Origin: Bacteroidales bacterium UBA7574
Lineage (GTDB): Bacteria > Bacteroidota > Bacteroidia > Bacteroidales > Paludibacteraceae
Direction of reading: 5' to 3'
Assembly (NCBI GenBank): GCA_002479035.1
Contig: DLLA01000184.1
Location: 1-14,652 of the forward strand
Length of the DNA stretch: 14,652 bases
Shown in pieces: positions 1-8,800 of the stretch (within the stretch, counting starts at the first letter, position 1; each line of letters begins with the position of its first letter). The translations under genes and the position numbers were made by a program. The notes beneath the pieces are model-generated. The model saw only the letters and a program-made list of their open reading frames with translations. It searched no databases and had not been told where the DNA came from.

Positions 1-15
1 GAGGCTGTCTAACAA
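1..15 (+). repeat. Left terminal inverted repeat of the IS
   Basis: GAGGCTGTCTAACAA is perfectly complementary to the last 15 bases of the element (1881-1895). The similarity continues imperfectly inward: both ends carry GGCAGTCT followed by a T-rich tract, offset by 4 bases (29-36 at this end). Confidence 0.9.
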
Positions 16-48
16 TGCAAAGTTGTTGGGCAGTCTTTTGTTTTTATC
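1..48 (+). terminator. Inward-facing terminator-like hairpin at left IS end
   Basis: Bases 5-15 pair with 23-33 over 11 bp (two G-T wobbles) around a 7-base loop, TGCAAAG. The stem can be extended by four further weaker pairs to bases 1 and 37. A T-rich tract, TCTTTTGTTTTT, follows directly. Read rightward into the element this has the form of an intrinsic terminator, which would stop transcription entering from the left flank. It is formed by the terminal repeat itself. Function is inferred from form only. Confidence 0.5.
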
Positions 49-180
49 AGGAGGCGTGCTATACTCAATTCGGCAAAGCACCAACCGACAAAAAACAGGT
101 AATTGATTTTATCTTTGTAAATTGCCTCCGAAAACGGACAAACGAGTAATAATTGCCCTCAAAAAAAGCAAAAAAGGCTC

Positions 181-1707
181 TTATGCGCCCCTTCTGTGCA
201 TCTTTTGGATGTTATGCGCCATTGCTTTAAGACCAAACTCAAGGCTCACCCCCTCTTTACCACGCAAACGCATACGGCGAAACCCGCCGTTCGCCTTTAA
301 TTGTCCGAAGACCGCTTCAGGTTCTATCGGACGTTTGCTTCTGTATTCCAACCCCTCTTCGCTTGTCAGCAGTTCACGCGCCTGACGTTTGTATGCGTTC
401 AGCCTGTGATTGACTTCTATCTGTCTGTTGCCTCGGGCTTTATGACACTGCCCCCGCAACGGACAACCCTCACAATTCTGTGCCCGATAGACACTTACCA
501 CACTCTTGAAACCGCCGTCACTCACCCGCTGTTCGTCCCGCACCTTGTCCATGTGCTGCCCCATCGGACAGACATAATAATCATCTTTCTCGTTATAATA
601 CAGGTTGTTCGGCAGAAAGGCATTCTCTTGGTACTTCTTGTGCTGCTCCTTATGGAAAAGGGGATACTTGACATACGCCGTAATACCTTTCTGCTCAAAG
701 TACTGATAGTTCTGTTCGCTGCCATAGCCGGAGTCCGCCACCACCACATCACTATAAAAACCGTACCGTTTCGCAAAACCCTCCTGATACGGGATGTTGG
801 TCAGATAATCCGTTGGGTTGGGAAAGACCTCGTAATGAGTGATAAACTGATTTTCCGTGGATTGCTGTACGTTATACCCCGGTTTCAGTTGTCCGTTCAT
901 CATGTGGTCTTCCTTCATCCGCATAAAGGTGGCATCTTCGTCTGTTTTGGAATAGGAATTGCGTTCTCCCATCTTGGACAGATGCTCGTCATACTCCTTC
1001 AGTTTGGGAAGAGACTTTTGTTCGGCATCTTTTAAGGCTTTCTGCTGCTGTTTTGCCAACTTCGCCTCATCAACAGCGGATTTGATACGCTCGATGCGTC
1101 GGCTGAAATCTTCCGTGCTGATGTTTTCAGGAGAGGGCAACTCGCCGCTTTCCAACTCGTTCTCCTGCTCTATCTTTTGCAGCAAAGCAGCCACACGGGC
1201 TTTGAGTTTGGATTGGTTTTTCTCCACACTCTTGCGCCAGACAAAGGTGTACTTGTTGGCACAGGATTCCACTTTGGTACCATCCACATACTGCACCTTC
1301 AAACTGACGAAACCCTGTTCGGACAAAAGAACCACCACTTGGGTGAAGAGACTGTTAAAGTGTTCTTTCAGGCGTTTGCCGCGGAAATAATTGATGGTAC
1401 GCCAGTTGGGGCGGCGCATACCCGACAACCACATGAAAGTAACATTCTCACGGAGGGCTTGCTCTATCTTGCGGGAGGTATAGATATTGCACAGATAGGC
1501 ATAGACCAGTATCTTTACCATTGTGCGCGGGGAAAAAGCACTGGTGCCGCCGCCTTTGTAGGTGCCGAACAATTCGGAGATATCCAAGCGGTCAATCAGC
1601 GCGTTTACGGCACGGACTATGTGCGTTTGAGGAATTAAATCGTCAATATCTATCGGAAAAAGACCTTTCTGTTTGGCGATCTCGGATTTTATTGCTAATT
1701 TTGCCAT
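181..1707 (-). CDS. IS1182-family DDE transposase
   Basis: This 508-aa protein catalyses cut/paste or copy movement of the surrounding IS. The N-terminal part (about residues 15-125, with SPRTMVKILVYAYL) matches the DUF772-type transposase domain. The probable catalytic triad is D142 in YVDGTKVES, D325 in VVADSGYGS and E464 in RPIEPEAVFGQLK, followed by the family-typical GGFRRMRLRG. A charged, probably coiled-coil insertion of about 90 residues (155-245) separates the first two acidic residues. A cysteine cluster (C380, C412, C415, C421) before the last catalytic residue may bind zinc. The frame is full length without stops, so the enzyme may be active. The start is the ATG at 1707; it follows a good promoter by about 40 bases. 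No transfer-related neighbour is present. Confidence 0.93.
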   Translation of the reverse strand: MAKLAIKSEIAKQKGLFPIDIDDLIPQTHIVRAVNALIDRLDISELFGTYKGGGTSAFSPRTMVKILVYAYLCNIYTSRKIEQALRENVTFMWLSGMRRPNWRTINYFRGKRLKEHFNSLFTQVVVLLSEQGFVSLKVQYVDGTKVESCANKYTFVWRKSVEKNQSKLKARVAALLQKIEQENELESGELPSPENISTEDFSRRIERIKSAVDEAKLAKQQQKALKDAEQKSLPKLKEYDEHLSKMGERNSYSKTDEDATFMRMKEDHMMNGQLKPGYNVQQSTENQFITHYEVFPNPTDYLTNIPYQEGFAKRYGFYSDVVVADSGYGSEQNYQYFEQKGITAYVKYPLFHKEQHKKYQENAFLPNNLYYNEKDDYYVCPMGQHMDKVRDEQRVSDGGFKSVVSVYRAQNCEGCPLRGQCHKARGNRQIEVNHRLNAYKRQARELLTSEEGLEYRSKRPIEPEAVFGQLKANGGFRRMRLRGKEGVSLEFGLKAMAHNIQKMHRRGA

Positions 1708-1744
1708 AGGTTATGTCGCTTCAGTTCTGTTCTTTTTTACACTA

Positions 1745-1775
1745 CAAAGTTACTGAAAATCTTTGACATAACCAA
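1745..1775 (-). promoter_or_regulatory. Bacteroidota-type promoter of the transposase gene
   Basis: On the minus strand, TAACTTTG (1745-1752) matches the -7 consensus TAnnTTTG exactly. A TTGG (1772-1775) lies 19 bases further upstream, the normal spacing for the -33 element. Transcription would begin near 1738, leaving a leader of about 30 bases before the ATG at 1707. Confidence 0.65.
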
Positions 1776-1855
1776 GGTTTTTCTGCTTTATTTTTCGGCA
1801 GAAAGACCTTTTTTTATACACACAACTTTTATATTTTATACACAACCATACTCTA

Positions 1856-1895
1856 CAAAAAAGAGACTGCCAAACGATACTTGTTAGACAGCCTC
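1856..1895 (-). terminator. Inward-facing terminator-like hairpin at right IS end
   Basis: Read on the minus strand from base 1895, the terminal repeat folds into a stem (CTGTCTAAC with GTTTGGCAG, one T-T mismatch and one wobble, loop AAGTATC) and is followed by TCTCTTTTTT. This mirrors the hairpin at the other end, so both ends could block outside transcription from reaching the transposase gene. This end lies just upstream of the transposase promoter, where read-through protection would matter most. Confidence 0.5.
1881..1895 (-). repeat. Right terminal inverted repeat of the IS
   Basis: TTGTTAGACAGCCTC is the exact reverse complement of bases 1-15. The inner shared block (AGACTGCC on the plus strand) lies at 1864-1871. 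The sequence beyond 1895 continues as the open reading frame of a truncated gene, which fixes the element's boundary. Confidence 0.9.
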
Positions 1896-1896
1896 T

Positions 1897-2016
1897 ATCG
1901 GTATAGATGCGATGCAACCGGCAAGCCGCAAATGGATGGAGGACGGTGTGCTGCGCATAGAGCACAACGGACGTGTGTACGATGCGCAAGGCAATGTGCT
2001 GAAAGACAAACAGTAA
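1897..2016 (+). pseudogene. C-terminal remnant of a secreted protein gene cut by the IS
   Basis: Immediately after the IS end an open frame of 39 codons runs to a TAA at 2014-2016. It ends in ...EDGVLRIEHNGRVYDAQG..., which resembles the short conserved C-terminal tail (DG-x-L-x-I-x-x-x-G-x-x-Y-x-x-x-G) found on many exported Bacteroidales proteins. The upstream frame meets a stop (TAG, 1885-1887) inside the IS, so no full gene can be read from within the element. The remnant has the same polarity as the operon downstream and stops only 32 bases before the amidase start, so it was probably the preceding operon member. The N-terminal part would lie left of base 1. An alternative is a tiny intact gene from the ATG at 1912, which I consider unlikely. 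Confidence 0.6.
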
Positions 2017-2048
2017 ACTGAGATATTAACATTCTAATACCTACAAGT

Positions 2049-5000
2049 ATGAGAAAATTCTTTACTCTTTTAGGGTTGGTGGCAGCGATAGTTGCCTTTG
2101 CCCAGACGAGCGTTACGATTGAAGACCGGAAGATGGTGGTTATGCGTGACGGTCAGAGTTATGTGCTGACGCCGAATGGCGAGGATGCCAGTTATTTCTG
2201 GGCAAGCGTATCGCCCGATGAGCAGCACTTGGTGTATGTGACGGCACGTTATGGCACGTTTGTGTGCGACATAGACGGAAAGCACGTGCAGTCAATGGGT
2301 CGTATGAATGCTCCGAAATGGATAGACAACCGCCATGTGGCAGGTATGCAGGAGTTCTATACGGGGCATGACGAGATAGACTATATCCGCTATATCGCGC
2401 GCAGTATAGACGGGCGCGACACCCGTGACCTCTGTACGGTGGAGAAGCAAGTGTTTATTGAGGCGGAGAATGTGCGTCTGGCAGCCGAGAAGAAACGTCA
2501 GGCAGCGCGTTTGGCAGCCCGCCATGAGGCACAGCAAGAAGCGGGGCTGAAGGGCATAAAGATATACATCAACCCCGGGCACGGCGGACATGATGCCAAC
2601 GACCGCAGTATATGGACGATACCCGTACCCGAAGTATGGACCAACCCGAAAGGCTACTGGGAGAGCAACTCGAACCTCGTGAAGGGCTTGGCACTCCGCG
2701 ATATGCTGGAGAAAGCAGGTGCCACGGTGATTATGTCGCGCACGACGAATAATTCGGGAATCCGCGATGTGAAATACTATCCGAATGCGACGGCAGAGGA
2801 GTTGAAAGAGTTGGAGAACGGCGACGACCGTGACCTGAGTGCGATAGCCGAGGAGGCGAATGCCAACAATGTGGACCACTTTATCTCGATACACTCCAAT
2901 GCACTGAACTCGCAGACCAACTACCTGCTGATGCTGTATCACGGCAAGACAGGCGAACCGACCGTGGCACAGAGCGACCAGATGGCAGCCAGCAGCGGCG
3001 GGATACAGATAACCAACCCGCTGACGGTATGGACCAGTCCGGCTCCTATCCTGCGCGGTGACTTGACATTCTACAATGACGATATGGGTTTGGGCGTGCT
3101 GCGTCCGCTGACGGTGCCGGGATTCCTGAGCGAGGGTAGTTTTCATGACTACGCGCCGGAGACACACCGTTTGTGCAACGATGACTATTGCAAGTTGGAG
3201 GCATTGCGTATGTACCAGCACTTCCACAAGTGGTTCAAGCGCGAGTTGCCGCAGACCGCCACGATTAGCGGCTGGGTGAAGTCAAGCAATGAGTTGGTGG
3301 ACGTGCTCAACCAACCGAAGTTCGTGTATGTGCCCAACAGCGATGACCAGTGGTTGCCGTTGAACGGAGCGAAAGTGGAGTTGTACAAAGGTGATACGAA
3401 GATTGCCGAGAAGACGACCGACGACTGGTACAACGGTGTGTTTGCTTTCTATGACCTCGAGCCCGGTGACTACCGTGTAGTGGCAAGCAAGGATAAATAC
3501 AGCACCTTGGAGACGCAGGTAACCGTGAAAGCCGAGGAGATAGCAGGCGTGAAGATGCAACTGAAGAATATCCGCTTGCAGGCTACGGATTACCCGTGTG
3601 CGGAAAGCGATGCGATGGCATTGGACAACTATGAGTTTGAGACGGTGGGCGAGAAGGCGGCATGTCCCGCAGGCGTGACGCGTGCGCTGTACCGCAATGG
3701 CAAGTGCTATATGCTGATTGGCGGCGTGGTGAAGAGTTACAACACGGACATGACGGGCGAGACCGCCCTGCCGATGCCCGAAGGTGTGGTGCTGAGCGAT
3801 ATAGGCTTCAGTGCAGACAACTACCTGATAGGTAAGGTGGCAGACAAGGGCACCTTCTATATATGGGACGAGAATATGCAGAACCCCACGGTGCTGTTTG
3901 AGAATGAGGCGGCAAAAGGCAAGTCGTTCTCCATCAGCGGTTCGGCATGGTGCAGCCGCTATATGACAGGAACAGGCAAGACCGTTTGCAGCCTTGTGTA
4001 CAATGCTGATGCAGAGGGCGAAAAGACTGCCATTGCAATGGCAGAGACAGAAGAAGATTATACCGACAAGCAACTGACCATTGACCCGTTTGGCAAGGTG
4101 TGTGATATTGCAGGTGTCAGTTTCTTCTGCTACGCAGGGCACTACTATATGGCACGCCCTGTGAGCGACGGCAAGGCAAAAGTGGGTTTCCGCCTGTATG
4201 ACGTTACCGAGGGTATGGACAAGGCACAAGAGGTCAGCAGCCAATATCCCGCAGAAGGTTTGGGCGAAGCAGAGGCTGCCTATATGAGCACTATGGCATG
4301 GGTGGACGGATATACCATTCATATCATCGTATTGGCAGACGGCGAGGGTGTGCAGCACTTCCAATCGCTGTCGTCACCGGTGGCAAATATCTACGCGGGT
4401 GAGTTGGACTGCGACGGCACGAACTTCTATTTCCGCCTCAATGAAGACGCTACCAACGTGAGCATCACCATTGAGAAGGACAATGAGATAGTGGATACAC
4501 ATGTGATTGGTGCTATGAGCAAGGGTTCGCACAAGGTGGCTAACCCGTTCACAGGCAAGGAATTCGACCACTACAGCATTACGGCTGCCACACGCGCTAT
4601 TGCTTACCCCGCCAAAATCAGCACGGATGACGAGGTGTTCCAGTTCTATGCCGCACGCGGTGTGGCTGTGGACAAGACCCCGTCCAGCCCGTATTTCGGA
4701 CGTGTATATGTCAGCAACTCGGTAGGCGGTCAGTGCGCAGAAGGCACGGCACCCTCGTTCCGCAACTCGGAAAAAGGCATATTCGTGTTGGGCAACGACT
4801 TGACGGATGTTACCAACCAAGGGGCTAAGGCGTGGACAGGTGCCGTAGAGTGGGGAGCAGAGGAACCTGCCACCTACCAATTCGCCTTGGCACGCCTCTC
4901 GGTGGCTCCTGATGGCGATGTGTTTGTACCAAGTTCCTCTTTCGGTTCGTCGGGTGTATATGTGATGAACCCCGCCAAACCCGACAGTGCTTTCACCCCT

Positions 5001-5855
5001 GTCTTCAGTGGCAAGCGCAGCAAATCCACAGGGCAAGTCAAATCGGGTTCAAAGGATGTGATATGCAATCCCGTGATGAGTTGCGTGGTACTCGGCACAG
5101 GCAAAGACGAGGTGCTCTATACGTATGACCGCGACAATAGTATGGGGCCTATAATCAGCAATATCAACCAATACAATATCGGTGAGCAAGAGGCATTGCC
5201 TTGGACCACGGCACCATCGGCAATGTTCTTCGATGATGCCAACACGGGTTCGCACATGAAGAATGGTAGTGGCGAGTTGGCTTATGACCAGCGCGGAGGC
5301 TTCTTTATGAGCCAGTACCGTTTCAATAGTGGTGCTGCTGTTCCCGCTCTGATTCACGTGAACGCCAAGGGCGAGATAGACTTCAATATCGCCAACAACG
5401 GCATCGACGGTGCCCACCAAGGCGGTATGGGTATCAGTGCAGACGGCAATATGATAGCCGTAGGTGCGGAAAAGGGTACCGTGAAGGTATGGGACGTAAC
5501 CTACAACGAGACTACGGGTGCACCCACCCTCACCGAGAAGTGCATCATCGAGTGGGGCACAACCGGCAACACGATGGGTGTGGACTTTGATGCAGCGGGC
5601 AACCTGTACATCGTCTCCAACTCCAACGAGCGACTGATGGTATATGCCCTGCCGAACACCAACAACACCTATACTACGCGCGTACCCGTACGTGAGGGCA
5701 TTCAGTTCCCGATGGGCGTTGATGAGGTAGGTGCAGATACCACACCCGCCATGCGTCAGGGCATCTACACCGTCACGGGGCAGTACTTAGGCACCGACGA
5801 GAGCCAACTACCTGCAGGTATGTACATCATTAACGGCAAGAAAGTAATCAAATGA
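2049..5855 (+). CDS. Secreted multidomain N-acetylmuramoyl-L-alanine amidase (Amidase_3) with propeller-like C-terminal regions
   Basis: This 1268-aa protein should cleave the bond between MurNAc and the stem peptide of peptidoglycan. A signal peptide (about 1-18) is followed by a small beta-rich segment (22-110) and a charged helix (about 133-165). The Amidase_3 domain spans about 168-400: probable zinc ligands are H178 (INPGHGGHD), E205 (YWESNSN) and H282 (SIHSNAL), and the catalytic glutamate is probably E362 (FLSEGSFHDY). Residues 403-508 form a carboxypeptidase-regulatory-like beta sandwich. Residues 520-780 are beta-rich and recall the propeller of the lipoprotein at 11238. After another sandwich (780-850), residues 865-1230 carry NHL/WD40-like repeats (AVDKTPSSPYFGRVYVSNS, MGVDFDAAGNLYIVSNS). 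It ends in GMYIINGKKVIK, a Bacteroidota C-terminal tail motif. No promoter is visible in the 32-bp upstream gap. It overlaps susC by 4 bp. Amidase activity is well supported; the roles of the C-terminal regions are unknown. Confidence 0.9.
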   Translation: MRKFFTLLGLVAAIVAFAQTSVTIEDRKMVVMRDGQSYVLTPNGEDASYFWASVSPDEQHLVYVTARYGTFVCDIDGKHVQSMGRMNAPKWIDNRHVAGMQEFYTGHDEIDYIRYIARSIDGRDTRDLCTVEKQVFIEAENVRLAAEKKRQAARLAARHEAQQEAGLKGIKIYINPGHGGHDANDRSIWTIPVPEVWTNPKGYWESNSNLVKGLALRDMLEKAGATVIMSRTTNNSGIRDVKYYPNATAEELKELENGDDRDLSAIAEEANANNVDHFISIHSNALNSQTNYLLMLYHGKTGEPTVAQSDQMAASSGGIQITNPLTVWTSPAPILRGDLTFYNDDMGLGVLRPLTVPGFLSEGSFHDYAPETHRLCNDDYCKLEALRMYQHFHKWFKRELPQTATISGWVKSSNELVDVLNQPKFVYVPNSDDQWLPLNGAKVELYKGDTKIAEKTTDDWYNGVFAFYDLEPGDYRVVASKDKYSTLETQVTVKAEEIAGVKMQLKNIRLQATDYPCAESDAMALDNYEFETVGEKAACPAGVTRALYRNGKCYMLIGGVVKSYNTDMTGETALPMPEGVVLSDIGFSADNYLIGKVADKGTFYIWDENMQNPTVLFENEAAKGKSFSISGSAWCSRYMTGTGKTVCSLVYNADAEGEKTAIAMAETEEDYTDKQLTIDPFGKVCDIAGVSFFCYAGHYYMARPVSDGKAKVGFRLYDVTEGMDKAQEVSSQYPAEGLGEAEAAYMSTMAWVDGYTIHIIVLADGEGVQHFQSLSSPVANIYAGELDCDGTNFYFRLNEDATNVSITIEKDNEIVDTHVIGAMSKGSHKVANPFTGKEFDHYSITAATRAIAYPAKISTDDEVFQFYAARGVAVDKTPSSPYFGRVYVSNSVGGQCAEGTAPSFRNSEKGIFVLGNDLTDVTNQGAKAWTGAVEWGAEEPATYQFALARLSVAPDGDVFVPSSSFGSSGVYVMNPAKPDSAFTPVFSGKRSKSTGQVKSGSKDVICNPVMSCVVLGTGKDEVLYTYDRDNSMGPIISNINQYNIGEQEALPWTTAPSAMFFDDANTGSHMKNGSGELAYDQRGGFFMSQYRFNSGAAVPALIHVNAKGEIDFNIANNGIDGAHQGGMGISADGNMIAVGAEKGTVKVWDVTYNETTGAPTLTEKCIIEWGTTGNTMGVDFDAAGNLYIVSNSNERLMVYALPNTNNTYTTRVPVREGIQFPMGVDEVGADTTPAMRQGIYTVTGQYLGTDESQLPAGMYIINGKKVIK

Positions 5856-8800
5856 AACGATTAGCAACCATACTATTGGCATTGGCTACCCTCTGTGTAG
5901 CCAATGCTGCTACTATTACCGGCAAGGTTACGGACGGCGCAGGCGAACCCCTGATAGGTGTCAGCGTGTTGGTGGTAGGTACCACCACGGGTACCATCAC
6001 CGATTTCGACGGCAACTATGCCATTGAGGCAGATGCCAAGGCGCAACTACGCTTCTCCTATATCGGCTACAACACCCTCACCGAACCCGTCAACCAACGC
6101 ACGGTAATCAATGTCACGCTGCGCGAGGACAACAAGATGCTCGACGAGGTGGTTGTAGTCGGCTACGACACCCAGCGCAAGGCCAACCTGACGGGTGCAG
6201 TGGGGTCCGTGAGCGTGGAAGACCAGTTGGAGGGGCGTCCTATCGCCAATGTGGGTACGGGTCTGCAAGGTGCCGTTCCCGGTCTGACTGTTACGCAGTC
6301 TTCCGGACGGTTGGGCGACACGCCTAAGTTCCGTATCCGTGGTGCTGTCGGCACACTGCTCAACGAGGGCAACGATGCCAGCCAACCGCTTATCCTGGTG
6401 GACGGTGTGGAGATTAGCGACATTTCCATGGTCAATGCCGATGATATTCAGGACATCTCCGTATTGAAAGACGCGGCTTCCTCCAGCATCTATGGTACGC
6501 GTGCCGCCTTCGGTGTGATACTGATTACCACCAAGTCGGGTGCAGGAGCGCAATCCAAGTTCACGGTCAACTATTCCAACAACTTCTCGTGGGCAACCCC
6601 GACGGCACTGCCCGAGGTGGCTAAGTCGTATGTCGGTGCGGAGATGGCACTCGAGGCACGCCAGCGTCGTACACCGGGTACTACGGTCTTTACGAATGCA
6701 TGCGGACTCGTATGGGATGCCGAAGATATTGAGAATATGAAGGAATGGGACCGTATGTACGGCAACCAGAATCTCGGACCCGAGATGGTGGAGGGGCGTG
6801 ACTTTGTCATCAAGTCAGGCACCCCGCATTTCTATCGCGGCTGGAACGCTGCTGACGAGTACATCAAGGACTTCTCTTTCTCGCAGCAGCACAACCTCAG
6901 TTTCAGCGGTACGGCGGGCAAGACCAACTATTATATGGGGCTCAGTTATATGGGGCAGGGCGGTGTCGTGAAGGTCAACCCTGACGAATACAACCGCTAC
7001 TCGGTGAATTTCTCCACTGATACCGAAATCAAGCCATGGCTTCACGTCCGCAGCAAGGCTCTCTACACGCGTACCGACCTTGAGACACCGTTCAACTACG
7101 GCACATCCAGTTACGATGCCCTCTACTACCTCTACCGTTGGCCTGCTATCATGCCTTACGGCACCTACGAGGGACACCCGTTCCGCAACTCGGTCACCGA
7201 GACGGCTGCGGCGAATATGAACAGCAACCTCAAGGACTATATGCGTATGTCCGTGGGCGCGACTTTCACCCTCGGCATACCCGACTTGACCCTCGACCTT
7301 GATTATACCTACAACCTTGACAATCAGAGTATCACCCAGCGCGGTGGCACTGTGGGCGGTTGGGATTTCTGGAGCGGCAGTATGCAACTCGTGGACAACT
7401 GGGCAGCCACTTCGCGCAACAAGATTGACAAGTACATCTACCACCGCAACTACCACGCGGGCAATGCGGTCCTGCGTTACAAGCACACGTGGAACGATGC
7501 TCACAGCCTCAATGTCTTTGCAGGTATGAACATCGAGTACAAGGCGGTGGACTATGTCAACGCCGAGAAGCGCGACCTTCTCGACCAGAACAAGGCGGAA
7601 ATCTCCCTTGCCACGGGCGAGAACTTCATCTATGGCAGCCACTCTTCGTGGGCAATCATGGGCTTCTTCGCGCGTGCCAACTATGCCTATCGCAACCGCT
7701 ACCTCGTTGAGTTGAACGGCCGCTTCGACGGCTCCTCACGTTTCCCCACCGACCAACGCTGGGGCTTCTTCCCGTCGGCTTCGCTCGGTTGGGTGGCAAG
7801 CGAGGAGAACTTCTGGGAAGTCCTCAACCCGTGGTGGAGTTTCTTCAAGATTCGCGGTTCGTACGGCTCTATCGGCAACCAGGACATCGGCGACAACCGC
7901 TTCCGTGCTATCATGAGTTCCTACAACAGCGGCTGGATTGTCGGCTCTACCAATATGCTTACTTTCTCCTTGCCCACCGCCATTGCCGACGGCTTCACAT
8001 GGGAGACCATCAAGACCATGAACCTCGGTATCGACACACGTTTCTTCAAGGATGAACTGGGTGTCAGTTTCGACCTCTACCGCCGTATCAACGATGGCAT
8101 GGTAGTGGGTGGCACAGAGGTCCCGAGCACTTTCGGAGCCACTGCACCCTACGAGAACGCAGCCCAACTCACCACCAACGGTTGGGAACTCTCTCTCGAC
8201 TACCACCACCGTTTCAACTGCGGGCTGCGCCTCAACCTCACCGCCAACCTCGCCGACGCGCTCACCATCGTCACCAAGCACCCCCGCAAGAACACCTCCG
8301 TCATCGACGGCAGCAACTACGAGGGCAAGATATATGGCGAGATATGGGGCTTCATCACCGACCGCCTCTTTCAAGAGGATGACTTCAATGCCGACGGCAC
8401 CCTCGTGGACGGCATCGCCTCGCAGTCCTACTTCGAGAAGATGAGCGGCTACGGCTACAAGTACGGCCCCGGTGATGTCAAGTATATGGACCTCGACGGT
8501 GACGGCGAAATCACGTGGGGCGACAAGACCGCTGCCAACCCGGGCGACTGGCGTCGCATCGGCAACACCACTCCGCGCTACGAGTACAACTTCAAGATTG
8601 GCCTCGACTGGTACGGCGTGGACCTCAGCCTGCTCTTCCAAGGTGTCGGCTCGCGTCAGTACTGGGCTACGGGCACCATGATGATACCCGGGTGGAACTT
8701 CTCCGAGGGCACCTACTATGCCCACCAGACCGACTACTGGAAGCCCGACCACACCGACGCTTTCTACCCTCGTCTCACTGAGACCAACCAACCCGGGCAG

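Larger units (their letters stand above)
1..1895 (-). mobile_element. IS1182-type insertion sequence, apparently complete
   Basis: The element is bounded by a perfect 15-bp inverted repeat (GAGGCTGTCTAACAA at 1-15 and its complement at 1881-1895) and carries a single leftward transposase gene of 508 codons with its own promoter. The transposase type and overall length of about 1.9 kb fit the IS1182 family. No passenger gene is seen; bases 49-180, downstream of the transposase, hold no convincing gene. The window begins exactly on the first base of the element, so the left flank and any target-site duplication cannot be inspected. That exact start may be chance, or it may mark a contig broken at a multi-copy repeat. 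The right flank is coding sequence of a truncated gene, which indicates insertion into a gene. Confidence 0.88.

Noticed and set aside
122..385. An 87-codon plus-strand frame following the TATCTTTG box in the IS
   Set aside because: Most of it is antisense to the transposase C-terminus, and the peptide has no recognisable features; the box is kept only as a weak finding.
3282..4364. A 360-codon open frame on the minus strand opposite the amidase gene, and a similar 311-codon frame at 2292-3227
   Set aside because: Both mirror the codon bias of the amidase gene, are rich in histidine and cysteine without any domain, and have no promoter.
5763..5855. Amidase C-terminal tail read as proof of type IX secretion
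   Set aside because: GMYIINGKKVIK-like tails occur on many exported Bacteroidota proteins, also where type IX secretion is lacking, and no secretion gene is in the window.
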